From: Spirochaetaceae bacterium
Lineage (GTDB): Bacteria; Spirochaetota; Spirochaetia; DSM-27196; SKKC01
Direction: 5' to 3'
NCBI GenBank assembly: GCA_007128315.1
Contig: SKXQ01000141.1
Coordinates: forward strand, 1-43,477
Length of the DNA: 43,477 nt
The translations under genes and the position numbers were made by a program. Positions 35,061-43,477 of this stretch are shown here, in pieces; positions within the stretch are counted from its first letter, which is position 1, and every line of letters begins with the position of its first letter. Under the pieces are notes generated by a model. That model was given only the letters and a program-made list of their open reading frames with translations, did no database searches and was not told where the DNA came from.

Positions 35061-35687
35061 ATGGTTGGTTTGATTGGAAAGAAACTTGGTATGACGCAGG
35101 TGTTTGACGATGCCGGCCTGGTTACACCGGTAACGGTAATAGAGATCCATCCGAATGTAGTACTTGGCGAAAGAACCGTCGATCGAGACGGTTACCAGGC
35201 TTTTGTAATCGCAGGCGGTGATGAGCTCTCCGAGAAACGCGTGCTGAAACCGGTCCGCGGACAGTTCGGCAAAGACACGGTACGAAAACACATCCGGGAG
35301 TTTCGTGGAGAACATGAAGGCCTGGAAGTCGGCTCCGAGCTCACGGTATCGATGTTTTCGGATACCGGTTACGTGGACGTTGTCGCGACATCAAAGGGGA
35401 AGGGATTCCAGGGCGTAATGAAGCGTCACAACTTTGGTGGTGGTCGCGCTACGCACGGATCGAAGTTTCACCGCGCTAACGGTTCAACTGGTATGGCGGC
35501 AACTCCATCCCGGGTACATAAAGGAACCAAAATGGCCGGGCGAATGGGTCATGAGCGATGCACAACGCAGAATTTACGCGTTGTGCGCATTGATGAAGAA
35601 AAACAGGTCGTTCTTGTGAAGGGCGCGGTGCCAGGGCCGAAAGGCAGTATGGTAATCGTGTCCCAGGCGAAGAAGCGAAACAGCTGA
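35061..35687 (+). CDS. rplC: 50S ribosomal protein L3
   Basis: 208 residues. Early assembly protein near the peptidyl transferase centre. The N-terminus [17 protein letters not shown] and the central loop ([36 protein letters not shown]) are conserved, including the Gln/His-flanked [13 protein letters not shown] stretch that reaches into 23S rRNA. GGGG precedes the ATG. Confidence 0.98.
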   Translation: MVGLIGKKLGMTQVFDDAGLVTPVTVIEIHPNVVLGERTVDRDGYQAFVIAGGDELSEKRVLKPVRGQFGKDTVRKHIREFRGEHEGLEVGSELTVSMFSDTGYVDVVATSKGKGFQGVMKRHNFGGGRATHGSKFHRANGSTGMAATPSRVHKGTKMAGRMGHERCTTQNLRVVRIDEEKQVVLVKGAVPGPKGSMVIVSQAKKRNS

Positions 35688-35697
35688 GGCGCGGGAT

Positions 35698-36342
35698 ATG
35701 AAGCACGCAGTATTGACGAACAGTGGTAAAGAAGCAAAGCAGGTAGACGTGTCAGACTTCGTCTTTGGTTGTGACGTTAGCGAAGGCTCGATTTATCATG
35801 CGATACGCAATGAACTTGCAAACCTCCGAACCGGTACCGCGAAAGTAAAAACGCGCGGTGAAGTGGCTGGCACGGGCAAGAAGCCGTGGAGACAGAAGGG
35901 AACAGGTCGGGCCCGCGCGGGAACGTTGCAGAGCCCGGTGCGAGTCGGCGGTGGTATCGCGTTTGGACCTCGCCCGAGAGATTACAGCTATCGTATGCCG
36001 AAGAAGATCAAGCGGCTGGCGATGCGCAGCGTGTTGAGTCGCAAGATGAAAGAGGGCTCACTCTTCTTCGTTGAAGATGTGCAGGTTCCGAGTGGAAAGA
36101 CCAGAGACATTGTTTCGGGACTGGGATCTAATGTCGACCTGCATAGAACGGTTCTTGTCGTGAAAGGTGACGATTCAATGGTTAAGCGAGCGGGCAGGAA
36201 TGTTGCCTGGCTTACCGTTCTCTCTCACGACAAGCTGCGCGTGAACGATCTCTTTTATGCACGCAAGATTCTGATCACGGAGTCGGCTGCAGAGGCACTT
36301 GGTGAACACTATAGCGGTGCACACACGGGAGGTGCGGCATGA
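35698..36342 (+). CDS. rplD: 50S ribosomal protein L4
   Basis: 214 residues. Lines the exit tunnel. The tunnel loop is recognisable (GEVAGTGKKPWRQKGTGRAR, GGGIAFGPRPRDYSYRMPKK). The C-terminal tail AGAHTGGAA-like region is short and Gly/Ala-rich. In enterobacteria L4 represses the S10 operon; nothing here shows that directly. Its TGA overlaps the rplW start. Confidence 0.97.
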   Translation: MKHAVLTNSGKEAKQVDVSDFVFGCDVSEGSIYHAIRNELANLRTGTAKVKTRGEVAGTGKKPWRQKGTGRARAGTLQSPVRVGGGIAFGPRPRDYSYRMPKKIKRLAMRSVLSRKMKEGSLFFVEDVQVPSGKTRDIVSGLGSNVDLHRTVLVVKGDDSMVKRAGRNVAWLTVLSHDKLRVNDLFYARKILITESAAEALGEHYSGAHTGGAA

Positions 36343-36623
36343 GAGCTGATGCAGTAATCATAGAACCGGTAATGAGTGAAAAGACGACTGTTCTGCGCGA
36401 GCAGGGCAAGTATGTCTTTCGGGTTGATTCCCGCGCGAATAAAGTACAGGTCATGCAGGCCGTACAGGAGCTGTTCGGTGTGAAAGCGGTTTCCTGCAAC
36501 ATCGTGACGGTGAAACGCAAGCCGAAACGGCAGCGTGTGGCAAAAGGGTATACATCGGCCTGGAAGAAGGCGATTGTAAGCCTCGGCAAGGGTGACACCA
36601 TCGGAATTTTCGAAGGTGTTTAG
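36339..36623 (+). CDS. rplW: 50S ribosomal protein L23
   Basis: 94 residues. Tunnel-exit protein that docks trigger factor and SRP. Blocks: IIEPVMSEKTTVLREQGKYV, DSRANKVQVMQAVQELFGVK, VSCNIVTVKRKPKRQR and AYVTL-like YTSAWKKAIVSLGKGD. The start overlaps rplD by ATGA. Confidence 0.97.
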   Translation: MRADAVIIEPVMSEKTTVLREQGKYVFRVDSRANKVQVMQAVQELFGVKAVSCNIVTVKRKPKRQRVAKGYTSAWKKAIVSLGKGDTIGIFEGV

Positions 36624-36647
36624 CACCAGTTTTCAAGGAGTCAGGCA

Positions 36648-37475
36648 GTGGCGTTAAAAAGCTATAAGCCGGTAACACCGGGGCAGCGATACAAAACGAC
36701 TGTGACACGCGATTCTCTTACGACCGATCGGCCGGAAAAAGGTCTGACGACAGGTTCGAAGCGAATCTCCGGTCGCGATTCAGCGGGAAGAATCAGCGTT
36801 CGACGCAGGGGCGGCGGCCACAAGCGCCGGTACCGCGCGATTGATTTCAAGCGGGATAAGTGGGATATACCGGGCACTGTTGCTTCGATTGAGTACGATC
36901 CGAATCGCAGCGCTTTTATTGCACTTGTCGTATACGCTGACGGCGAAAAGCGGTACATACTCGCACCAAAGAGTCTCGTCGTCGGTATGCCTGTGGTCAC
37001 TTCGGAACATGCACCGATTCGCCCGGGGAACTGTATGCCGCTGGAGAGCATGCCCCTAGGCACTGTCATACACAATATCGAGCTTCAGAAAGGGCACGGC
37101 GGACAGCTTGCTCGCAGCGCCGGAGCATCGGCTGTTATTGTTGCGAGTGACAAGGACTATGTCACGGTCAAGCTTCCTTCGGACGAGAGCAGGCTTGTAT
37201 TCAAGCGCTGCCTGGCGACGGTCGGTGTGGTCGGAAACGAAGACCACATGAACGTCACCATCGGTAAAGCCGGACGGTCGCGCTGGATGGGGCGACGACC
37301 GAAGGTGCTTGGTGTTTCCATGAATCCCGTTGACCATCCGCACGGCGGCGGTGAAGGTCACACGAACGGCGGGCGCCACCCGGTTTCGCCAACTGGTCAG
37401 CCGACGAAGGGATACAAGACGAGGAAGAAGAGGAAGACTTCGAGTCGGTTTATCGTGAAGAGACGGGGCAAGTAA
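36648..37475 (+). CDS. rplB: 50S ribosomal protein L2
   Basis: 275 residues. Needed for subunit joining and peptidyl transfer. The start codon is GTG with AAGGAG nine bases upstream. Typical blocks: [49 protein letters not shown] and the C-terminal [18 protein letters not shown], which holds the conserved His. The basic tail [19 protein letters not shown] is complete. Confidence 0.98.
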   Translation: MALKSYKPVTPGQRYKTTVTRDSLTTDRPEKGLTTGSKRISGRDSAGRISVRRRGGGHKRRYRAIDFKRDKWDIPGTVASIEYDPNRSAFIALVVYADGEKRYILAPKSLVVGMPVVTSEHAPIRPGNCMPLESMPLGTVIHNIELQKGHGGQLARSAGASAVIVASDKDYVTVKLPSDESRLVFKRCLATVGVVGNEDHMNVTIGKAGRSRWMGRRPKVLGVSMNPVDHPHGGGEGHTNGGRHPVSPTGQPTKGYKTRKKRKTSSRFIVKRRGK

Positions 37476-37487
37476 AGAGGTAGCATT

Positions 37488-37769
37488 GTGTCGAGATCAA
37501 TAAAGAAAGGTCCGTTCATTGAAAAGAGTTTGTATACTCGAGTACTTGCAGCGTCCAAAGCCGGTACCCGCAGCATGATAAAAACATACTCGAGGACTTC
37601 GACGATTATACCCGAGATGGTCGGAATGACTATATCGGTGTACAACGGCAAGACCTGGGTCCCTGTCTATGTAACGGAGAATCTGGTTGGACATAAGCTC
37701 GGAGAGTTTGCACCAACGCGTATCTTCCGGGGTCATGCAGGAAGCGACAGGAAGGCGGGGCGCCGGTAA
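37488..37769 (+). CDS. rpsS: 30S ribosomal protein S19
   Basis: 93 residues. 30S head protein near the A site. The start is GTG with GAGG upstream. Blocks: [56 protein letters not shown]. Confidence 0.97.
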   Translation: MSRSIKKGPFIEKSLYTRVLAASKAGTRSMIKTYSRTSTIIPEMVGMTISVYNGKTWVPVYVTENLVGHKLGEFAPTRIFRGHAGSDRKAGRR

Positions 37770-37795
37770 TACGGGGCGCCGGTAAGGATTTATAC

Positions 37796-38158
37796 ATGGC
37801 TGTTACAAGCGGATATAGAGCAAAAGCAAAGTTTCTCATGGTTTCTCCAACGAAGGTTCGACGCGTTGCGGATAACGTCAGAAGAAAACCATATCCGGAA
37901 GCGATTGCAATACTGGAAAACCTTCCGCACAAAGGTGCGGGTTTGCTGAAGAAAGCAATACAATCTGCTGCTGCAAATGCGTTGTACCAGAACAAGAATC
38001 TGGACGAAGACATGTTGTACGTCAGGGAGTTGCTGGTAGACGAGGGGCCGCGGTTGAAGCGACTCTGGATCAGAGCTCGTGGACGGGCGGATATGCTGCA
38101 GAAGCGGATGACGCATATCACGGTTGTCGTTGACGAAATCGCGAATACGGGAGTTTAG
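37796..38158 (+). CDS. rplV: 50S ribosomal protein L22
   Basis: 120 residues. Its hairpin lines the exit tunnel ([20 protein letters not shown]-like [17 protein letters not shown]). [20 protein letters not shown] and [20 protein letters not shown] are conserved. The stop is followed after one base by the rpsC GTG. Confidence 0.97.
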   Translation: MAVTSGYRAKAKFLMVSPTKVRRVADNVRRKPYPEAIAILENLPHKGAGLLKKAIQSAAANALYQNKNLDEDMLYVRELLVDEGPRLKRLWIRARGRADMLQKRMTHITVVVDEIANTGV

Positions 38159-38159
38159 T

Positions 38160-38873
38160 GTGGGACAAAAGGTAAATCCATTCGGTTTGCGTCTGGGCAT
38201 AAACAAGCAGTGGCGGTCTAAGTGGTATGTGGATCCACGTGAATACGCGGACACACTTCATGAGGATCTTCTGATTCGCAAGACCCTGGCTGAGCAACCT
38301 GAAACCCGAAACGCAGACATCGCCGAAATCGAGATAATACGGCATCCGCAGCGCGTAGGGATCGTCATTCACACGTCGCGACCCGGAGTTATTATTGGGA
38401 CAAAGGGCTCAAACATAGAGAAGATCGGTAATCAGCTTCAGAAGCTCGTCAGCAAGAAGATTCAGATCAAGATAAAGGAAATCAAGCGACCGGAAACAAG
38501 TGCTCAGCTGATCGCGATGAATGTTGCACGACAGCTGCGAACACGGTCGAGCTTTCGTCGGACTCTGAAGATGGCGGTCGGCGGGGCCATGAAGGCTGGT
38601 GTGCAGGGCGTACGCATTCGCATTGCCGGTCGACTCGGCGGTGCTGATATGAGTCGGGTTGAGACGCAGAAAGATGGCCGCGTACCACTTCACACACTCA
38701 GAGCAGATATCGATTATGGGTTCGCGGAGGCGCTCACGACCTTCGGAGTAATCGGTGTCAAGGTCTGGCTTTTTCATGGTGAAGTCCTACGCAAGGAACC
38801 GAAGGAAGATGCCGGTTTGCTGGTGAAGGGTGGCAGCCCGGGGCGGCGTCCGCGGCAAGAGGCGAGGAGTTAA
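38160..38873 (+). CDS. rpsC: 30S ribosomal protein S3
   Basis: 237 residues from a GTG at 38160 with GGGAG upstream, in which the protein begins with the standard [14 protein letters not shown]. The KH domain motif is [14 protein letters not shown]; the C-terminal domain has [20 protein letters not shown] and [22 protein letters not shown]3 lies at the mRNA entry channel and has helicase activity with S4 and S5. The tail is basic and unstructured. Confidence 0.98.
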   Translation: MGQKVNPFGLRLGINKQWRSKWYVDPREYADTLHEDLLIRKTLAEQPETRNADIAEIEIIRHPQRVGIVIHTSRPGVIIGTKGSNIEKIGNQLQKLVSKKIQIKIKEIKRPETSAQLIAMNVARQLRTRSSFRRTLKMAVGGAMKAGVQGVRIRIAGRLGGADMSRVETQKDGRVPLHTLRADIDYGFAEALTTFGVIGVKVWLFHGEVLRKEPKEDAGLLVKGGSPGRRPRQEARS

Positions 38874-38876
38874 GCT

Positions 38877-39302
38877 ATGCTTCAGCCAAAAAGAACGAAG
38901 TACAGAAAAAAACAGCGTCAGGTAAAGAAGACGCTCGGTGGTGTAGCCACACGCGGTAACCGAATCAGCTTTGGCGATTATGCCCTTGTTGCGCTTGAGT
39001 CGAAATGGATTACCAATCGACAGATAGAAGCCGCGCGTATTGCGATGACGCGTCATATCAAACGTGGCGGACGGGTTTGGATACGGATTTTTCCCGACAT
39101 TCCGTACACAAAAAAGCCCGCTGAAACGCGCATGGGTAAGGGTAAGGGAAGCCCCGAGTACTGGGTGGCGGCGGTCAAGCCTGGTACAGTGATGTTTGAG
39201 CTTGCTGGTGTCGATGTAAAGCTGGCTGAGAGTGCCATGCGCCTTGCTGCGAGCAAGCTTCCCATTAAATGCAGATTTGCTGTTCGCAGTGACTTGGAGT
39301 AG
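38877..39302 (+). CDS. rplP: 50S ribosomal protein L16
   Basis: 141 residues. Positions A-site tRNA near the peptidyl transferase centre. Blocks: [74 protein letters not shown]. It starts three bases after the rpsC stop. Confidence 0.98.
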   Translation: MLQPKRTKYRKKQRQVKKTLGGVATRGNRISFGDYALVALESKWITNRQIEAARIAMTRHIKRGGRVWIRIFPDIPYTKKPAETRMGKGKGSPEYWVAAVKPGTVMFELAGVDVKLAESAMRLAASKLPIKCRFAVRSDLE

Positions 39303-39307
39303 TACGT

Positions 39308-39508
39308 ATGCGTGACTCATATAAGGATCTTACGTTCGAAGAACTGGTAACGAAGCGGGAAGAATTGCGACAACAGTTTCGACAGTTGCGCTTCGATATG
39401 GTCGTAGGACACGTGGATAACCCGCTGCAGAAGCGATTGTTTCGGCGGCGCATCGCACGGCTGAATACCTTGATATATAACCACCCAGATGTGGCCGGTG
39501 AGATGTAG
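39308..39508 (+). CDS. rpmC: 50S ribosomal protein L29
   Basis: 66 residues in a helical hairpin: [17 protein letters not shown] and [19 protein letters not shown] followed by [10 protein letters not shown]. Sits near the tunnel exit beside L23. Spaced five bases after rplP. Confidence 0.96.
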   Translation: MRDSYKDLTFEELVTKREELRQQFRQLRFDMVVGHVDNPLQKRLFRRRIARLNTLIYNHPDVAGEM

Positions 39509-39520
39509 GGAGTGTGACAG

Positions 39521-39802
39521 ATGTCCGATACAGAAGTTCAGCTGAATGACAATGCAAAGCGGAAAAGAATACTGACCGGTGTTGTGTCCAGCGATAAGAT
39601 GGATAAAACCATCGTTGTCCTGGTGGCAAACCGCAAGTTGCATCGTCTTTACAAGAAGTACGTTAATACTAGTAAGAAGTTCAAGGCTCACGACGAAGAA
39701 AACAGTGCTCGAATCGGCGATCGGGTTCGGATCATTGAGTCGAAGCCATACAGCCGGGAGAAATGCTGGCGGCTGCTTGAGATCGTCGAGCGCGCGAGGT
39801 AA
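39521..39802 (+). CDS. rpsQ: 30S ribosomal protein S17
   Basis: 93 residues. OB-fold primary binder of 16S r[63 protein letters not shown]. About twelve polar residues extend the N-terminus ([13 protein letters not shown]). Confidence 0.97.
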   Translation: MSDTEVQLNDNAKRKRILTGVVSSDKMDKTIVVLVANRKLHRLYKKYVNTSKKFKAHDEENSARIGDRVRIIESKPYSREKCWRLLEIVERAR

Positions 39803-39807
39803 TTATC

Positions 39808-40176
39808 ATGATTCAGATGCAGTCATACCTAAATGTCGCAGACAACAGCGGTGCGAAGCGCGTTCAGTGCATAAAGGTTCTCGGTGGCAGCAAAAGGAAG
39901 ACGGCGAGCATCGGCGACATTATTGTCGTGGCGGTGAAGGACGCGATTCCGAACGCACCGGTCAAGAAAGGAAGCGTAGAGCGCGCTGTTATTGTTCGCA
40001 CCAAACGGGCAGTACGCCGGGCTGATGGAACATACATACGATTCGATGAAAACGCGTGTGTGATTCTGGATGCGAATCAGAATCCACGAGGAAAGCGGAT
40101 TTTCGGTCCTGTCGCTCGTGAACTTCGCGAGGGCAGTTTTATGAAGATCGTAAGTCTAGCTCCCGAGGTTTTGTAG
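39808..40176 (+). CDS. rplN: 50S ribosomal protein L14
   Basis: 122 residues, the usual length. [54 protein letters not shown] and [20 protein letters not shown] are all characteristic. L14 contacts 16S rRNA in a bridge between subunits. Confidence 0.98.
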   Translation: MIQMQSYLNVADNSGAKRVQCIKVLGGSKRKTASIGDIIVVAVKDAIPNAPVKKGSVERAVIVRTKRAVRRADGTYIRFDENACVILDANQNPRGKRIFGPVARELREGSFMKIVSLAPEVL

Positions 40177-40186
40177 GAGGACGGGA

Positions 40187-40501
40187 ATGGCCAGTAAATA
40201 CAAATTAAAGCGCGACGACACCGTTCTCGTGATTACCGGTAAAGACAAAGGGAAGACGGGAAAGGTACTTCGCATAGACGCCGACAAAGGTCGTGTGCTC
40301 GTCGAGGGTATTAACTACGTGAAAAAAGCTGTTCGGCGGAAGCGTGAAAACGAGCAGGGCGGCATAATTGAGATCGAAGCGATGCTCGATATCTCGAATG
40401 TGATGCCCGTTTCCAAGGGGCAGCCTACTCGGATCGGCGTACGCATTGATAAGAACGGAAAGCGTGTTCGAGTTGCGCGGAAGACGGGAGAAGACTTGTG
40501 A
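40187..40501 (+). CDS. rplX: 50S ribosomal protein L24
   Basis: 104 residues. KOW domain [20 protein letters not shown] near the N-terminus, then [20 protein letters not shown] and [15 protein letters not shown]. Assembly initiator of the 50S. Its TGA shares one base with the rplE ATG (TGATG). Confidence 0.97.
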   Translation: MASKYKLKRDDTVLVITGKDKGKTGKVLRIDADKGRVLVEGINYVKKAVRRKRENEQGGIIEIEAMLDISNVMPVSKGQPTRIGVRIDKNGKRVRVARKTGEDL

Positions 40502-41058
40502 TGGCGACCGAAGTATACGTTCCCATGCTTAAACAGCAATACAACGAGAAGATCAAACCAGCTCTTATCGAAGAGTTCGGGTACAGCAGTTCGATGCAGG
40601 TGCCCTATGTCGAGAAGGTTGTTCTCAGCATGGGTGTCGGCGATGCGATAACAAACAAGAAGCTGCTTGACGCGGCTGTCAACGAGTTGACGCTCATTGC
40701 CGGGCAGAAGTCGGTAAAGACAAAAGCGAAGAAATCTATCTCTAACTTCAAATTGAGGGAAGGGATGGATATCGGTGCAAAAGTGACGCTCCGTGGGAAT
40801 CGGATGTACGAGTTTCTCGATCGTCTCCTGAACGTGGCGCTGCCACGGGTGAAAGACTTTCGCGGCGTTAATCCGAACGCGTTCGACGGTCACGGAAACT
40901 ATTCGCTTGGCGTCACCGAGCATATTATTTTTCCGGAAATCGATTATGACAAAATCGAACGAATTACGGGATTGAATATTGTGATCGGCACCACAGCAGA
41001 AACTGATGCGGAAGCGAGAAGTCTGCTAACGAAGTTCGGGATGCCATTTCGCAAGTAA
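40501..41058 (+). CDS. rplE: 50S ribosomal protein L5
   Basis: 185 residues. Binds 5S rRNA in the central protuberance. Blocks: [58 protein letters not shown] and [20 protein letters not shown]. The ATG at 40501 overlaps the rplX stop by one base; a GTG three bases earlier is also in frame. Confidence 0.98.
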   Translation: MATEVYVPMLKQQYNEKIKPALIEEFGYSSSMQVPYVEKVVLSMGVGDAITNKKLLDAAVNELTLIAGQKSVKTKAKKSISNFKLREGMDIGAKVTLRGNRMYEFLDRLLNVALPRVKDFRGVNPNAFDGHGNYSLGVTEHIIFPEIDYDKIERITGLNIVIGTTAETDAEARSLLTKFGMPFRK

Positions 41059-41110
41059 TGGTATCGGAATTCGAGATATAACTGAGTAATACAGGGTAAA
41101 GAGGTCAGTC

Positions 41111-41296
41111 GTGGCAAGAAAAGCACTAATTGTGAAAGCGCAAAGAACGCCGAAGTTTTCGACGCGGTCAGTTAACAGGTGTCGCCGATGCGGACGGCCG
41201 CGGGGGTATATGAGAAAGTTCCAACTGTGCAGGATTTGCTTTCGCGAGCTTGCAAGTGAAGGCATGATTCCCGGCGTGACAAAGTCAAGCTGGTAG
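41111..41296 (+). CDS. rpsN: 30S ribosomal protein S14, type Z (zinc-binding)
   Basis: 61 residues, the short zinc-binding form: CRRC and, 12 residues on, CRIC make the four-Cys site, followed by [18 protein letters not shown]. The start codon is GTG with AAAGAGGTCA upstream. The Cys+ form implies that ribosome assembly uses zinc; a C- paralogue elsewhere is not excluded. The 52-base gap from rplE holds nothing notable. Confidence 0.97.
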   Translation: MARKALIVKAQRTPKFSTRSVNRCRRCGRPRGYMRKFQLCRICFRELASEGMIPGVTKSSW

Positions 41297-41305
41297 GGGG
41301 TTGCT

Positions 41306-41704
41306 ATGAGTGTTTCAGATCCCGTAGCAGATATGCTCACGAAAGTGCGCAACGCAAGCATGGCGCGTTTTGATAAAGTCGATATAACGACATCGAAGCT
41401 GAAGCTCGAAGTCGTGAAGATTTTGAAGAATGAAGGCTATGTTAAGAATTTCAAGAAAGTCGTGATTGATGATTTTCCCTATATCAGGGTTTTCTTGAAG
41501 TATGACACAAAGCAGAATCCCATTATCCATGGGATACAGCGGATTTCCACGCCAGGACGCCGGGTATACAGCGGGTATAAGAAGATGCCGCGTATTTATA
41601 ATGGCTATGGTACGCTTATTGTTTCAACGAGTTCGGGCGTGACCACCGGCAGGAAAGCCTACGAACGACAGGTGGGCGGTGAGCTCATCTGCTCGGTCTG
41701 GTAG
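41306..41704 (+). CDS. rpsH: 30S ribosomal protein S8
   Basis: 132 residues. Primary 16S binder: [60 protein letters not shown] and [21 protein letters not shown] at the C-terminus. In enterobacteria S8 represses the spc operon by binding the rplE mRNA start; not testable here by eye. Confidence 0.98.
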   Translation: MSVSDPVADMLTKVRNASMARFDKVDITTSKLKLEVVKILKNEGYVKNFKKVVIDDFPYIRVFLKYDTKQNPIIHGIQRISTPGRRVYSGYKKMPRIYNGYGTLIVSTSSGVTTGRKAYERQVGGELICSVW

Positions 41705-41714
41705 AGAGGTAACT

Positions 41715-42254
41715 ATGTCACGCATTGGAAAGCTACCCGTCACCGTACCGGACGGCGTTAAAGTTACTGTTGAGAAAAGCAGTTTTGTTGTGCAGGGACC
41801 CAAAGGCACGCTCACGCAGGTATACGAGCCTCAGGTGAAGTTCGAGATGGAGGAAGGGATAATTCGGGTAACGCGTCTCAACGACTCCAAGCGAGCTCGA
41901 GCAATGCACGGCCTGTATCGTCAGCTTCTCCAGAACATGATTACTGGAGTGAGCCAGGGTTTTTCTATAGCGCTTGCAATCAACGGAGTCGGCTATCGAG
42001 CGGAAGCGGCCGGAAAAAGTGTTCGTTTTAACCTGGGTTACTCGAACCCGATCGAGTTCGTTGTACCGGAAGACGTTGACGTAGCCGTGGAAGGGCCGAA
42101 CAAGGTCGTCGTCTCCGGTATAGACAAGCAGAAGGTTGGAAAAATCGCGTCGGAGATCCGGGGGCTCAGACCTCCGGAGCCGTACAAGGGCAAGGGCGTA
42201 AAGTACGAGACCGAGACGATTCGACGGAAGGTCGGAAAGTCAGGGGTGAAGTAA
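41715..42254 (+). CDS. rplF: 50S ribosomal protein L6
   Basis: 179 residues. SRIGKLPVTVPDGVKVTVEK and VVQGPKGTLTQVYEPQVKFE at the N-terminus, GVGYRAEAAGKSVRFNLGYS centrally, and the C-terminal GLRPPEPYKGKGVKYETE motif. The ATG at 41715 has AGAGGT ahead. Sits near the factor-binding site. Confidence 0.98.
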   Translation: MSRIGKLPVTVPDGVKVTVEKSSFVVQGPKGTLTQVYEPQVKFEMEEGIIRVTRLNDSKRARAMHGLYRQLLQNMITGVSQGFSIALAINGVGYRAEAAGKSVRFNLGYSNPIEFVVPEDVDVAVEGPNKVVVSGIDKQKVGKIASEIRGLRPPEPYKGKGVKYETETIRRKVGKSGVK

Positions 42255-42255
42255 C

Positions 42256-42615
42256 ATGAAGCGACTGAAGATCAAGACAAAACAGAAACTGCGGCGGCGC
42301 GCGCGTGTGAGGGGCAAGATCTCCGGGACGGCAACCCGTCCTCGCGTTTCCGTGTTCAAGAGCAACAAGCATCTGTATGTGCAGGTTATCGATGATATTG
42401 CCGGGCACACGCTTACACAGGTCTCTACCATGAGCGGCGAGACGAAGGGGCTCAAGGTAACCGTTTCCGACGGTGAAAAGGTCGGAAAGAGTCTCGGAGA
42501 GAAGATGAAGGCTGCAGGTATCGCTGAGGTAGTGTACGACAGAAACGGAAACAGGTATCACGGCGTCGTCAAGGCGATTGCTGAAGGCGTTCGGTCGGTC
42601 GGAATAAAGGTATAA
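42256..42615 (+). CDS. rplR: 50S ribosomal protein L18
   Basis: 119 residues. 5S rRNA-binding protein: basic N-terminus KRLKIKTKQKLRRRARVRGK, then ATRPRVSVFKSNKHLYVQVI and the C-terminal YDRNGNRYHGVVKAIAEGVR. One base follows the rplF stop. Confidence 0.98.
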   Translation: MKRLKIKTKQKLRRRARVRGKISGTATRPRVSVFKSNKHLYVQVIDDIAGHTLTQVSTMSGETKGLKVTVSDGEKVGKSLGEKMKAAGIAEVVYDRNGNRYHGVVKAIAEGVRSVGIKV

Positions 42616-42618
42616 GAG

Positions 42619-43137
42619 ATGGCTTCAGATTACGGAAGAGATCGGGACAGAGACAGGGATCGTGACCTCAGCGAAAAGCTTATCAAGCTCAACCGCGTTG
42701 CCAAGGTCGTGAAGGGCGGACGACGTTTCTCGTTCTCGGCGCTTGTCGTCGTAGGTGACGGGGCTGGCAGCGTCGGCTATGGTTTTGGCAAGGCTAATGA
42801 TGTTTCTGAAGCTATACGTAAAGGTATGGATCGGGCAAAAAAGAGCATGGTTCGCGTACCGGTTAAAGGACACACCCTGCCACATACCGTCGAAGGTCGG
42901 TTTAAGAGTGCAAAGGTTCTCATGAAGCCGGCTGCTCCTGGTACCGGTATTATCGCCGGAGGGCCGGTGCGGGCAATCATGGAAGTCGGTGGAATTAACG
43001 ATGTACTCTGTAAGTCACTCGGCTCCGCGAATCCAGTCAATACCGTTAAGTCGGTTTTTGAGGGGTTTTCGCGTCTGATGGATGCTCGTGAGATTGCTCG
43101 AGGCCGTGGAAAATCCGTAAAAGAGATGTGGGGCTGA
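42619..43137 (+). CDS. rpsE: 30S ribosomal protein S5 with N-terminal Arg-Asp repeat
   Basis: 172 residues. Core blocks are normal: [60 protein letters not shown] and [18 protein letters not shown]. The N-terminus is unusual: residues 7-16 are five Arg-Asp dipeptides ([11 protein letters not shown]), written with varied codons. S5 lies at the mRNA entrance and affects accuracy. rpmD does not follow; rplO starts two bases after the stop. Confidence 0.97.
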   Translation: MASDYGRDRDRDRDRDLSEKLIKLNRVAKVVKGGRRFSFSALVVVGDGAGSVGYGFGKANDVSEAIRKGMDRAKKSMVRVPVKGHTLPHTVEGRFKSAKVLMKPAAPGTGIIAGGPVRAIMEVGGINDVLCKSLGSANPVNTVKSVFEGFSRLMDAREIARGRGKSVKEMWG

Positions 43138-43139
43138 GT

Positions 43140-43477
43140 ATGGCTGAAATTCGAAAGCCTTCGGGTGCAACGAAAGCGAAGAAGATTCGCGGCAAAGGTG
43201 TCGGAACTGGCATCGGAAAAACTGGTGGACGCGGAACCAAGGGACAAAACAGCCGTTCTGGCGGCGGTGTCCGACTTGGTTTTGAAGGCGGTCAGATGCC
43301 TCTGTATCGCCGAATTGCGCGTCGCGGGTTCAGTAACTACCGCTTCAAGGTCCGGTACACCGAGGTTTCTCTTTCCAACCTGAATAAGTTCTTTCAGGAC
43401 GGAGAAACGGTCAGTCTTGAAACACTTATTGAGCACGGCGTGGTTCGGAAGAGCACGAAAGCAGTCAAGATTCTCGG
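43140..43477 (+). CDS. rplO: 50S ribosomal protein L15, 3' end cut by window
   Basis: 112 codons are visible from the ATG at 43140 to the window edge with no stop. The Gly-rich N-terminal extension typical of L15 is clear (KIRGKGVGTGIGKTGGRGTK, GQNSRSGGGVRLGFEGGQMP), followed by LYRRIARRGFSNYRFK and the start of the globular domain (VSLETLIEHGVVRKSTK). L15 binds 23S rRNA late in assembly. secY would normally follow. Confidence 0.96.
   Translation, partial: MAEIRKPSGATKAKKIRGKGVGTGIGKTGGRGTKGQNSRSGGGVRLGFEGGQMPLYRRIARRGFSNYRFKVRYTEVSLSNLNKFFQDGETVSLETLIEHGVVRKSTKAVKIL

Noticed and set aside
1-43477. CRISPR arrays, insertion sequences, prophage genes, attachment sites
   Set aside because: No regularly spaced repeats, transposase or integrase motifs, or phage structural genes were seen. 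Synteny of the right half is intact.

Overview
The window looks like the chromosome of a free-living spirochaete of moderately high G+C. The main clues are the ribosomal/RNA polymerase gene order, an RpoB with Asn at the position equivalent to E. coli Ser531 (the residue linked to natural rifampicin resistance in Treponema and Borrelia), and a spirochaete-like UDPGP-family uridylyltransferase. This placement is inferred from protein features, not from 16S rRNA; there is no rRNA here.

Left part (1-20.5 kb) holds metabolic and accessory genes on both strands. It opens with the 5' part of an unknown minus-strand gene. A plus-strand trio follows: a seven-bladed WD40 propeller, a calcineurin-like phosphoesterase and a 216-residue protein of unknown function. 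Next is a sugar-acid locus. On the minus strand lie a LarA-superfamily (nickel-pincer) epimerase, 6-phosphogluconate dehydrogenase (gnd) and an FHS-like MFS transporter. Divergent from these are an SDR-type fructuronate reductase/mannonate oxidoreductase, uronate isomerase (uxaC) and tagaturonate epimerase (uxaE), followed by folB. The co-location suggests a route from galacturonate or glucuronate through fructuronate to D-mannonate, then by 2-epimerisation to D-gluconate and, after phosphorylation, into the pentose phosphate pathway through Gnd. No mannonate dehydratase, KDG kinase or KDPG aldolase is present in the window. This is the most interesting candidate system.

The region 11.5-20.5 kb holds a UDPGP-family uridylyltransferase with glucokinase, a DHH-family protein that has lost its signature catalytic residues, a small outer-membrane-type protein, a zinc-ribbon methyltransferase, an M29 aminopeptidase followed directly by a class II CPD photolyase, and a bleomycin-hydrolase-type C1 peptidase.

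Right part (20.5-43.5 kb) is almost entirely the transcription/translation super-cluster on the plus strand: tRNA-Thr(GGT), tRNA-Trp(CCA), secE, nusG, rplK-rplA-rplJ-rplL, rpoB-rpoC, rpsL-rpsG, tuf, then the S10/spc genes rpsJ to rplO (cut by the window end). fusA is missing between rpsG and tuf, where a 524-nt spacer rich in inverted repeats lies instead. rpmD (L30) is missing between rpsE and rplO. Several strong hairpins sit at likely control points: nusG/rplK, rplL/rpoB, rpoC/rpsL, rpsG/tuf and tuf/rpsJ.
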